Positions 8,067-15,464 of a stretch of 64,000 bases of DNA are shown here, piece by piece. Origin of the DNA: JALYRV01 sp040902895 (GTDB lineage Bacteria > Acidobacteriota > Vicinamibacteria > Vicinamibacterales > SCN-69-37); NCBI GenBank assembly GCA_040902895.1, contig JBBDWL010000066.1, positions 73,518 to 137,517 on the forward strand. Direction: 5' to 3'. The notes below the pieces were generated by a model, which worked only from the letters and a program-made list of their open reading frames with translations, searched no databases and was not told the DNA's origin. Both the position numbers and the translations under genes were made by a program. The stretch's first letter is position 1. Every line of letters starts with the position of its first letter.

Positions 8067-9308
8067 ATGCGACAGGGACTTCGGTTCTGGGACGACCGCA
8101 CGCCGCCGGCACGACGTCAGTCGTGGCCGACGTGGAAACCGTCGAAAGGCGGCGCAGGCGACCGCGCCGACATCGTAGTGATTGGCGGCGGACTCACAGG
8201 GTGTGCAAGCGCTTACGCATTTGCCGCGGCAGGCTACAGCGTGATCCTGCTCGAGGCAGCGCGAATCGCATCCGGCGCGACGGCCGGAAGCACGGGACTG
8301 CTGCTTTCCGGCTTCGACGGATCGTTCGCGTCGCACGACGCGCTGCACGGCCGCAGGGCATCGCGCGCGATGTGGCAGCAGGCGCGCCGCGGCGTCCTCG
8401 AATTCGCGGCGCTGATCCGGCGCCTCGGCATCCGCTGCGATCTCGAGAGCACATCGGTCATCACGATTGCGAACGACGTGAAGGCGCTCGCGAAGGAATA
8501 TGGCGCGCGGCGCGAGGCAGGGCTGCAGGTCTCGCGACTCACCGCTTCGGCGGCCGTGCGCGAAACGGCCGTCGAGGACGCCGCGCGCGCGGCGATGCGC
8601 ACGCCCGGTGCGTTCACGTTCGATCCGGTGCGCGCAACACTCGGCCTCGCATCGCATGCGGGCAAGGCCGGCGCGCGGATCTTCGAGCAGTCGCCCGTGC
8701 TGCGCGTCAAACACCTGCCGCGTGGCAGAGGCGTGCAGGTGCGCACCGCGGCCGGCATGATCGCGGCGCAGGCTGCCGTCATCGCCACAGGATCCGCGGG
8801 CCCGCTGGTGTCGCAGCTGCGCCGCCACTTCATCACCCGCGATACGTACATCATCGTCACCGAGCCCATGCCCGGTGCGATGCGACGCGGCGTCGGTCAG
8901 CGCAAGAGCGCGCTGATGGATTCAGGCACGCCGCCGCACACCGTGCGCTGGCTGAAAGACGATCGCGTCATGATTTCCGGCGCGGATCAACCGGCGCCGC
9001 CTGCTCGACTGACGGATCGCACGCTGACGCAGCGCACCGGACAATTGATGTACGAGTTGTCGTTGTTGTATCCCGCGCTTTCGGGCATTCAGCCTGCCTA
9101 CTCCTGGGCAGTTCAACTCGCAACTACAGCGGACGGAGCACCTTTCGTGGGTCCGCATCGTAATCTGCCCGGTCATCTGCTGTCGCTTGGGTTCGGCCGT
9201 CACGGAGATGGGTTGGCATGGCTGGCGGCCAGGGCGCTGGTGCGCTACCATCGAGGCGCCCCCACCAAGGACGACGCCGTGTTCGGTTTTACCCGGCACG
9301 ACGCGTGA
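8067..9308 (+). CDS. FAD-dependent oxidoreductase (DAO family)
   Basis: A 413-residue protein. The dinucleotide-binding motif is at about residues 36-60 (DIVVIGGGLTGCASAYAFAA followed by an acidic strand end, LLEAARIASG). The C-terminal part has HLLSLGFGRHGDGLAWLAAR, as in glycine oxidase and D-amino-acid-dehydrogenase-like enzymes that bind FAD and oxidise an amine substrate. There is no signal peptide, so it should be cytoplasmic. It is divergent from the ADOP gene and is followed after 15 bp by DUF1800, which may be an operon of convenience. The substrate cannot be inferred. Confidence 0.82.
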   Translation: MRQGLRFWDDRTPPARRQSWPTWKPSKGGAGDRADIVVIGGGLTGCASAYAFAAAGYSVILLEAARIASGATAGSTGLLLSGFDGSFASHDALHGRRASRAMWQQARRGVLEFAALIRRLGIRCDLESTSVITIANDVKALAKEYGARREAGLQVSRLTASAAVRETAVEDAARAAMRTPGAFTFDPVRATLGLASHAGKAGARIFEQSPVLRVKHLPRGRGVQVRTAAGMIAAQAAVIATGSAGPLVSQLRRHFITRDTYIIVTEPMPGAMRRGVGQRKSALMDSGTPPHTVRWLKDDRVMISGADQPAPPARLTDRTLTQRTGQLMYELSLLYPALSGIQPAYSWAVQLATTADGAPFVGPHRNLPGHLLSLGFGRHGDGLAWLAARALVRYHRGAPTKDDAVFGFTRHDA

Positions 9309-9323
9309 CGGTCTTATATCGCT

Positions 9324-10784
9324 ATGCAGACTCGACGCGAACTTTACGCCGGCCATCTGCTGCGCCGCGCAGGCTTCGGCGCGACGCCTGAGGAACTGCG
9401 CGACTACGCCTCGATCAGCACCGGCGCCGCCATCGACCGGCTGATCAACTTTGAGTCGCAGCCCGGCGATGTCGATGCGCGTGTCGGATCGCCCGGCTAC
9501 GTCAGCGTCACCGCGCGCGGCAGGTTTCTGCCCAGCGCCAACATCACCGATGCGCGCCAGCGATGGCTGTTCCGCATGGTGCACTCCTCACGCCCGCTGC
9601 AGGAGAAGATGGCGCTCTTCTGGCACAACCATTTTGCCACCGCCTACAGCAAGATCGCGGGCACCTTCGGCGCGTTCGAGGGCACGCGCATGATGGCGGC
9701 AAAGCCCACGGAAGATCCCGGCGGCGTCCGCGGTCAACTCGAATTGTTCCGGCAGTTCGCCCTGGGCAATTTCCGCGATCTGCTCGTCGAAGTCGCGAAA
9801 GATCCGGCGATGCTCGTGTGGCTCGACGGACGGTTGAATATCAGGGCGCGCCCGCAGGAAAACTTCGCGCGCGAGCTGATGGAGCTGTTCACGTTCGGCG
9901 TCGGCCATTTCACCGAGTCTGACGTCTATGCGGCGGCGCGCGTCTTCACGGGCTGGAACCTCGCCCGTCCCGGCGATCGGACGAATCCGGCGACATACTA
10001 TCGGTTCAACTTCAACGCCGGACAGCACGACACCGCGCCGAAAGAATTCTCCTTCGCGATCTATCCGGGCGGCAGCCGCACGATTCCGGCGCGCGCTTCG
10101 GCGCAAGGGATGCAGGACGGCCTCGATCTGATCGATGCGCTGGCGCGGCATCCCGAAACGGCGCGGCGTCTGGTGCGGAAGCTTCATGCGTTCTTCGTGA
10201 GCGAGATTGAAGAGCCGTCGGAGGCGTTCGTCGCGCGCCTCGCCGATGTGTACCTGAAGCACAACACCGACATCCGCCCGGTGATGCGCGAGCTGCTGCG
10301 GTCGCCGGAGTTTTTCGTGACCGCCAATCACTTCAGCCGATATTCGTGGCCCGTCGAGTTCGTGGTGCGCGCGCTCAAGGAAGTGGGCCATGTCGGGTTC
10401 TCGGTCAACAACGCGCTGGCGCCGCTCACCAACATGGGACAGCAGCTGTTCGAGCCGCCCGACGTCAACGGGTGGGATCCCGGTCCGGGGTGGTTTTCGA
10501 CCGGCGCGATGCTTGCGCGCATGAACTTCGCGGCGCAGCTGGCCACCAATCAGCGTGTGAATCTGCGCGATCAGGCGCGAGGGCACGGCTCGACGCCCGA
10601 GGCGCTGCTCTCATTCGCGCGCGAGCGGCTGACGCTGCCCGCGCCGGAAGGGGACGGCCGCTCGGCGTATCTCGATTACCTTCGCGCGGGCGCCGCGTGG
10701 TCCGGCTCCGACACGCAGCTGCTGGCGAAGACGGCGGGCCTGGTGCACCTGATGGTGGGGTCGGGCGACTACCAGTTCGTCTGA
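9324..10784 (+). CDS. DUF1800 domain-containing protein
   Basis: A 486-residue protein that starts MQTRRELYAGHLLRRAGFGA, the typical DUF1800 opening. It carries the family hallmarks LFWHNHFATAYSKI (about 97-110) and FARELMELFTFGVGHF (about 180-195), and ends near the family's usual length. DUF1800 genes almost always precede a DUF1501 gene, as here, and the pair is common in Acidobacteria, Planctomycetes and Proteobacteria. The biochemical role is unknown; the HNH-like and ELMELFTLG motifs are only family markers. No signal peptide is evident in this copy. Confidence 0.9.
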   Translation: MQTRRELYAGHLLRRAGFGATPEELRDYASISTGAAIDRLINFESQPGDVDARVGSPGYVSVTARGRFLPSANITDARQRWLFRMVHSSRPLQEKMALFWHNHFATAYSKIAGTFGAFEGTRMMAAKPTEDPGGVRGQLELFRQFALGNFRDLLVEVAKDPAMLVWLDGRLNIRARPQENFARELMELFTFGVGHFTESDVYAAARVFTGWNLARPGDRTNPATYYRFNFNAGQHDTAPKEFSFAIYPGGSRTIPARASAQGMQDGLDLIDALARHPETARRLVRKLHAFFVSEIEEPSEAFVARLADVYLKHNTDIRPVMRELLRSPEFFVTANHFSRYSWPVEFVVRALKEVGHVGFSVNNALAPLTNMGQQLFEPPDVNGWDPGPGWFSTGAMLARMNFAAQLATNQRVNLRDQARGHGSTPEALLSFARERLTLPAPEGDGRSAYLDYLRAGAAWSGSDTQLLAKTAGLVHLMVGSGDYQFV

Positions 10785-10792
10785 GGCTCTTC

Positions 10793-12049
10793 ATGAAATT
10801 CACACGGCGATCGTTCGTCAAAGGCGGCGTCTCGGCATTCACGGTCGGCTTCGCGGCGCCCGCGTTTCTCTCGGATGTCGCGCGCGCGCAGGGATCCTCG
10901 CGGCGCAACCTCGTGGTGCTCTATCTGAGCGGCGGCAACGACGCGCTCAGCACGCTGGTGCCGTACACCGATCCGCAGTACTACGGGCGCCGGCCGACCC
11001 TTGCCGTGCCGGCGGAGAGCGTGCTGCAGGTGGGCACCGACAGCGGCGGCCACGCCCTTGGCCTGCATCCGCGCCTCACGGATCTGCGCGCGATCTTCAA
11101 CCAGGGCGACCTCGCCATCATCCAGCGCACGGGCTATACGAACTCGACCCGGTCGCATTTCCTGGGGACGGACATCTATTCGACCGGAAAGCCCGGCCAG
11201 CCGATCGGATCGGGATGGCTCGGACGGTATCTCGACATGCTGCCTTCGCCCGTGGATCCGCTTGTCGGGTGGGCGACCACGCGTGAAGTGCCGCGGTCGC
11301 TCATCGGCGACAGGACGAGCGTGCCGGCGATTCAGAATCCCGTGCAGTACGCGTTCGCGAGTCCGAACGGCGGCTCCGATGCTCTTTATGCGCGCGAGGC
11401 GATTACGCGCATTGCGTCGCACGTGCCGGTCGACGCGCCGCATCTGGCATTCGTCAACGGCACGCAGCAGGCCGCGCTGGCGACGCTCGATCGCGTGGCC
11501 ACCGTCGCGGCGTATTCGCCGAGCGTGACGTATCCGAACAACGGATTCGGTCAGGCGCTGCGATCGGTGGCCGGCGCGATCGTCCAGGGAATTGGCACGA
11601 AGGTGTTCTGGGTGACCACCGGCGGATACGACACGCACGCGTCACAGAACACCACCACCGGCGCCTATGCCAATCTGATGACGACGCTCAACGGCGGCCT
11701 TGGCGCGTTCTACGACGACCTGCGCAATCAGGGCCTGCTCGCCGACACGCTGGTGCTGCAGTTTTCGGAGTTCGGCCGCCGCATCAGTGAGAACGGCAGC
11801 GCGGGCACCGACCATGGCGCAGGCGGAATGATGATGGCTATTGGCGGCGGCGTGCGTGGCGGAATCTACGGCACTGCCGCTGACCTCGCGCCCGGCGCGA
11901 GCAATCCGACGCTCGAGAACAACAGCGGCGACGTGCGCTACGAAACCGACTTCCGCACGGTGTATGCCCGCGTGCTCGACACCTGGCTGGGCGCCGATTC
12001 AGTGCCGATCCTGGGCGGCGACTTCCGCGACGGACATCAATTTATTTAA
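10793..12049 (+). CDS. DUF1501 domain-containing protein, Tat-exported
   Basis: A 418-residue protein starting 8 bp after DUF1800. The N-terminus has a twin-arginine signal (KFTRRSFVKGGVSAF), a hydrophobic stretch and an AxA-like site (VARAQG), so export in folded form is likely. The core shows DUF1501 features: VVLYLSGGNDALSTLVPY near the mature N-terminus, THASQNT in the middle and LVLQFSEFGRRISENGSAGT toward the C-terminus. DUF1501 belongs to the alkaline-phosphatase-like superfamily, but its substrate is undefined. Coupling with DUF1800 is the usual arrangement. Confidence 0.9.
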   Translation: MKFTRRSFVKGGVSAFTVGFAAPAFLSDVARAQGSSRRNLVVLYLSGGNDALSTLVPYTDPQYYGRRPTLAVPAESVLQVGTDSGGHALGLHPRLTDLRAIFNQGDLAIIQRTGYTNSTRSHFLGTDIYSTGKPGQPIGSGWLGRYLDMLPSPVDPLVGWATTREVPRSLIGDRTSVPAIQNPVQYAFASPNGGSDALYAREAITRIASHVPVDAPHLAFVNGTQQAALATLDRVATVAAYSPSVTYPNNGFGQALRSVAGAIVQGIGTKVFWVTTGGYDTHASQNTTTGAYANLMTTLNGGLGAFYDDLRNQGLLADTLVLQFSEFGRRISENGSAGTDHGAGGMMMAIGGGVRGGIYGTAADLAPGASNPTLENNSGDVRYETDFRTVYARVLDTWLGADSVPILGGDFRDGHQFI

Positions 12050-12081
12050 GAAACTGCAATCAGTTCCCAGATCGCAGTTTC
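12050..12081 (+). terminator. Possible hairpin after DUF1501
   Basis: Perfect 8-bp arms GAAACTGC and GCAGTTTC with a 16-nt loop begin directly after the DUF1501 stop. There is no U-run, so an intrinsic terminator is possible but not convincing. The rest of the gap to 12217 holds nothing I recognise. Confidence 0.3.
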
Positions 12082-12217
12082 GGCGTTGCGTCGTCAAGCG
12101 AGCGAGATGCGTATGGCTCGAGCAGTTCCGGAAGGCGTGATGCGGTCAGTCCTGTTCACGGTCATCGTTGGTCAAAGGCATTTGTCACTACCATCAATTC
12201 GACTCTTGATCTGCAGA

Positions 12218-12625
12218 CTATCTAGCCACGGCCGGCAGTCGGTGCAAGAGCGTCAAGTCGTGACGTCCGAAGTACGCTGGCGCGTCCTCGCCCCACGACT
12301 CTGAGATGCGCTGCCTGCCGTTCTCCGCCTGCGCGCGCATGGCAGCACCGTCCTGCGCGCTCGATATGGCCTTTCCCGCCAGAAACGCCAGTGCCGCTAG
12401 ACGCCAGTGCAACTCTGGGTTGTCGGCGGTCTGCGGCGCCTGAAGCGCGGCCCGCGCCGCGGAATACGCCAGTCCAGCCTCGCCGCGGCGTAGCCGCGTG
12501 AGCGCCACCCAGTAGCTCAGATATCGACGCCCCGGCGAGTGCGAGAGCTTCTGGGCCCACGCATGGAGCACGGCGGGCGACGTTCGCGCGCGCCCCAAAT
12601 GGGCGTGCGCGTATTCCAGCAGCAC
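12218..12625 (-). pseudogene. C-terminal fragment of a TPR-like protein (putative)
   Basis: A 135-codon frame begins at GTG (VLLEYAHAHLGRARTS) and continues open upstream without a convincing start until it meets the vapC 3' end. The content is helix-rich and Ala/Leu-rich, with two TPR-like repeats (YLSYWVALTRLRRGEAGLAY and NPELHWRLAALAFLAGKA). The ending (APAYFGRHDLTLLHRLPA) resembles the C-termini of large TPR-containing signalling proteins. No N-terminal domain is present, so I read it as a remnant. A genuine small gene cannot be excluded. Confidence 0.35.
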
Positions 12626-12702
12626 GCCGGCCAGAAGGGCCCGGGTCGGTTGGCCTTCGGTTGGCGGCCCGCTGAAGCCTGTCGGGCGGCGACCATGCGA
12701 TC

Positions 12703-13140
12703 CTAGCGCTCTATCTGTCTCGTGCTCATCCCGACTGCAGCCGCGGCCGCCGTTTGTCGCGCGTCGGCGCTGACGAAGGTGAGCCTGGGTGCCGCGATGC
12801 GAGTCGCGAATAGTTGCGCGGATGCAACGTGGATCGCGTCAAGCGCGCGCAGGGGATGCGTTGCAACGAGGGTTTCGGCGGTCGTGAGCACTTCACTCGA
12901 GACGCCGACGATCGTCCAGAACGCACGATCACTCGCGAACCGTTCAAGGATCTCCGCCACTCGCTCCGCACCCAGCGAGCCGTCCGACACACGGCGTCGC
13001 AGGGCGCCGCGAAGTTCGACCGGTAACACAGCCGAGATCACACAGGCATGACGCCGCAACAATTGCAGAACCTGCCGGCGGCCGGGCTCATCGACATAGC
13101 GTTTGATGAGGGCGCTCGTATCGAAATAGGCCCACGCCAC
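12703..13140 (-). CDS. VapC-type PIN-domain toxin ribonuclease
   Basis: A 145-residue PIN-domain protein. The acidic residues that bind Mg/Mn in this fold are visible: Asp7 (YFDTSALIKRY), Glu near residue 43 (LPVELRGAL), Asp near residue 100 (RALDAIHVASAQ) and Asp near residue 125 (FVSADARQ). VapC enzymes cleave tRNA or rRNA and are neutralised by the upstream antitoxin. The gene starts 2 bp after the stop of the Phd-type antitoxin, so they form one operon. All catalytic positions look intact. Confidence 0.88.
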   Translation of the reverse strand: MAWAYFDTSALIKRYVDEPGRRQVLQLLRRHACVISAVLPVELRGALRRRVSDGSLGAERVAEILERFASDRAFWTIVGVSSEVLTTAETLVATHPLRALDAIHVASAQLFATRIAAPRLTFVSADARQTAAAAAVGMSTRQIER

Positions 13141-13142
13141 GG

Positions 13143-13430
13143 CTACGCCCGGTCTTCACGGTCTTCGATGACTGTCTTCGACAGCGGCTTGCCTTTGACT
13201 TTGACTGGCCGCCAGCGAGGTGCTGGCGTCGGACCTTTGCGAGCGGCCTGCCTGATCAAGCCCTCGTCGGCCATTTCCTGCAGTGCGGCTTCTTCGACGT
13301 CTGCGTCTTTGAGGGGTTTGATGACCGCAAACGGACGTCCACGCTCGGTCAGGACGACTTCCTTGCCGGCGCGCACGGCCTTGATGGCCTTCGAGAACCC
13401 CTGATTCGCCTCGCGGAGCCCGAGCTTCAT
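13143..13430 (-). CDS. Phd/YefM-family antitoxin
   Basis: A 95-residue protein with the Phd/YefM N-terminal DNA-binding fold (MKLGLREANQGFSKAIKAV, then EVVLTERGRPFAVIKPL) and a basic, probably disordered C-terminus that would wrap the VapC toxin. It lies directly upstream of vapC. Its own start codon sits inside a perfect inverted repeat (13429-13448), which is the likely autoregulatory operator. Confidence 0.85.
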   Translation of the reverse strand: MKLGLREANQGFSKAIKAVRAGKEVVLTERGRPFAVIKPLKDADVEEAALQEMADEGLIRQAARKGPTPAPRWRPVKVKGKPLSKTVIEDREDRA

Positions 13431-13448
13431 GTAGTGATGATACTACAT
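13429..13448 (-). promoter_or_regulatory. Inverted-repeat operator overlapping the antitoxin start
   Basis: The 20-bp sequence ATGTAGTATCATCACTACAT has perfect 7-bp arms around a 6-bp centre, and its second arm ends in the antitoxin ATG. Such a site fits binding of the Phd dimer for autorepression, and would block translation start as well as transcription. The promoter must lie within the 3' end of the TPR gene, whose stop is at 13451. Confidence 0.55.
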
Positions 13449-13450
13449 CG

Positions 13451-15028
13451 CTACGGACGCAGGCCAGGCCCCACGAACGCCTTCGCCTCCCGCAGCTCCG
13501 GCCGCGGCGACTTCGGATCCATGACGTCGATCAGGCTGCGGTAGTGCGCCTTTGCCGCGTCCGTCCTGCCGGCCGCTTTGGCCGCGCGCGCGGCGCCGAG
13601 GATGGTCCGTGTGCGATTCGGCTCGCGCTTCAGCGTGGCCTCATACGCCGCCAGCGCATCGGCCGGCCGGTTGTGCACCATGAGGATGTCGCCAAGCAGC
13701 TCGCGCGCCGGAAGGAGCGGACCAGGCGTCACCGGATGCTTCTCGACCAACTCCTCCCTGTCGGCGGCCTCGCGCGCCAAACGCATCGCCTCGTCATGAC
13801 GTCCTTCGGCGTGCGCGATCCAGGCCGACACCGCAATGCGCTGCGCATCGATGACGACCGGCCAGTACGGGTCCTTGCGCGCCGTGAGCGCGGCGACAAT
13901 CTTTTCAAGCGCCGCCGTCTGTTCCTTCGCAAGCGCGATGTCGCCCGAGCGCGCAGCGCCGAGACCTTTCGCGAAGTGCGTGACGGCGGCGTCGGCTGAC
14001 ATCGACGTCGACGTCACCGCCAGCGCCGCCGCGCCCTTCCAGTCATCCCGCTCGAGCGCATATCGCGCCGGCATGGCCAGGGCGTTGTAAGAGCCGAGCG
14101 TCCCCCCGATGTACTCCCCTGACACATTGCCGCCGATTTCCTTGATCACGGCCATGGCCGCATCGTCGCGCCCCTGCTGCAGGTAGGCGTAGACCATGTA
14201 ATCCATCGGATGCGACTTGCCGCCCGGCGACGGCTCGAGATCGGCGGAGCGCCGGTTCGTCTTGATCGACTCGTCCCAGTGCCCGAGGCGCGTAAAGATG
14301 TGCGACGGCATATGCAGCGCGTGCGGAGCGGCCGGCGCAATGCCGGCGTACTGCCGCGCGGCATCGAGCGCGAGATTCGCCAGCGGCGGCGAATCGAACG
14401 CATGAATGATGTAGTGCGCGAGGCCGGGATGTTTCGGCTGCTCGCGGTAAAGCCGCGTCAGAATCGTGGCCGCATCCTTCTGCTGCGCGAACGTGAGATC
14501 GGTCGGCGGAGCATTCGCGACGCGGAAGATCGCATGAAAGATCTTCGCCTCGTTGTCGTCGGGAAAGCGGTCGACGATGGCTTTCATCGACGCTTCGTAG
14601 CGCGCCATGCGCGCGCGATTGTTCAGCGTGGCGTGATCCTGGAACAGGGCGGTGGCCGCATCGATATAGGCGCGATCGCGATCGCTCCTGCCGCCGATGC
14701 TCGCGGCCTTCTGCGCCGCGGCCCAGCCCGCCGCTTGTCCTTCCGCGCCGCTGCCGGCCGCCATGGGATTGCCGAAATGCGTCAGGGCGACGCCCCAGTA
14801 GGCGATGCCGCATCCCGGGTCCGCCGCGACGACCGACTCGAAGGCCTTCCGCGCCTCGGGGAACCAGAACGAGTGCAGCATCGCGATGGCCCGGCTCATT
14901 CGGGCCTGCGCTTCCGCATGGCACGAGATGGGGAAATTTACGGAGCCGAGCTCAGCCGAATGGTGCTGCTGTGCCCGGGGCACCGCGACGGCGAGGGCGA
15001 TGGTTAGTGCGGTAAGAAGTGGGCGCAT
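13451..15028 (-). CDS. Secreted TPR-repeat protein
   Basis: A 525-residue protein with a short signal peptide (PLLTALTIALAVAVPRAQQ) and helical TPR-like repeats across its length: AMLHSFWFPEARKAFESV at about 48-65, AIDPG-type turns, and a C-terminal set (NRPADALAAYEATLKREPNR). The motif HYIIHAFDSPP and HMPSHIFTRLGHWDESI are characteristic of a family of exported TPR proteins found in Acidobacteria and Proteobacteria. They probably act in protein-protein contacts in the periplasm. It is transcribed divergently from PadR/ADOP. No enzymatic domain is visible. Confidence 0.75.
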   Translation of the reverse strand: MRPLLTALTIALAVAVPRAQQHHSAELGSVNFPISCHAEAQARMSRAIAMLHSFWFPEARKAFESVVAADPGCGIAYWGVALTHFGNPMAAGSGAEGQAAGWAAAQKAASIGGRSDRDRAYIDAATALFQDHATLNNRARMARYEASMKAIVDRFPDDNEAKIFHAIFRVANAPPTDLTFAQQKDAATILTRLYREQPKHPGLAHYIIHAFDSPPLANLALDAARQYAGIAPAAPHALHMPSHIFTRLGHWDESIKTNRRSADLEPSPGGKSHPMDYMVYAYLQQGRDDAAMAVIKEIGGNVSGEYIGGTLGSYNALAMPARYALERDDWKGAAALAVTSTSMSADAAVTHFAKGLGAARSGDIALAKEQTAALEKIVAALTARKDPYWPVVIDAQRIAVSAWIAHAEGRHDEAMRLAREAADREELVEKHPVTPGPLLPARELLGDILMVHNRPADALAAYEATLKREPNRTRTILGAARAAKAAGRTDAAKAHYRSLIDVMDPKSPRPELREAKAFVGPGLRP

Positions 15029-15055
15029 GGCCAGAATAGTAAACCTTTCTCTTGC

Positions 15056-15068
15056 CTAGATCGTCTAG
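15056..15068 (+). promoter_or_regulatory. PadR operator-like palindrome
   Basis: A perfect inverted repeat CTAGA-TCG-TCTAG lies 19 bp before the PadR start, in the 58-bp divergent gap. Its size and position suit autorepression by the PadR dimer. It could also affect the divergent TPR gene. Confidence 0.45.
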
Positions 15069-15086
15069 TGGAGCGAGGATTGAAGC

Positions 15087-15464
15087 ATGAGTCCACGCAA
15101 GAGCGCCGATCGCGCGGGCGACATGATGCAGGGCACGCTCGACATGCTGGTGCTCCAGACCCTGGTGCTCGGCCCGGCCCACGGCTATGCCATCGCCGAA
15201 ATCATTCAGAGACGCAGCGACGCCGTGCTCCAGGTCGAACAGGGGTCGCTGTATCCGGCGCTGCACCGGCTCGAAGACAAGGGGCTGATTGCCTCGTTCT
15301 GGGGCACGTCCGAGAACAACCGGAAGGCGCGCTTCTATAAATTGACGGCGGCCGGCAAGCGCCGGCTGCACGAGGAATCGAGCCGCTGGCAGCAGCTGGT
15401 GGCCGCCATCGGCCGCGTGATGGACCCGGCCCCTCGACTCCGCTCAGGGCAGGCCGACGACTGA
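15087..15464 (+). CDS. PadR-family transcriptional regulator
   Basis: A 125-residue winged-helix protein. It has the PadR core (MMQGTLDMLVLQTLVLGPAH, GYAIAEIIQRRS, QGSLYPALHRLEDKGLI) and the wing (KARFYKLTAAGKRRL). It overlaps the ADOP gene by TGATG, the usual PadR-ADOP pairing, so it probably represses that operon. The last residues (RLRSGQADD) are encoded by a dispersed palindromic repeat at 15431-15450 and are not part of the fold. Confidence 0.9.
   Translation: MSPRKSADRAGDMMQGTLDMLVLQTLVLGPAHGYAIAEIIQRRSDAVLQVEQGSLYPALHRLEDKGLIASFWGTSENNRKARFYKLTAAGKRRLHEESSRWQQLVAAIGRVMDPAPRLRSGQADD
15431..15450 (-). repeat. GCCCTGAGC-type dispersed palindrome in PadR
   Basis: On the minus strand it reads GCCCTGAGCGGAGTCGAGGG. 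This matches the repeat at 50695-50715 inside the S9 peptidase apart from its centre. It supplies the PadR residues RLRSGQ. This repeat type is widespread in environmental genomes. Confidence 0.6.

Noticed and set aside
7334..9163. 609-codon plus-strand frame spanning the ADOP and oxidoreductase starts
   Set aside because: Crosses a divergent gene pair and encodes no recognisable fold; shadow frame.
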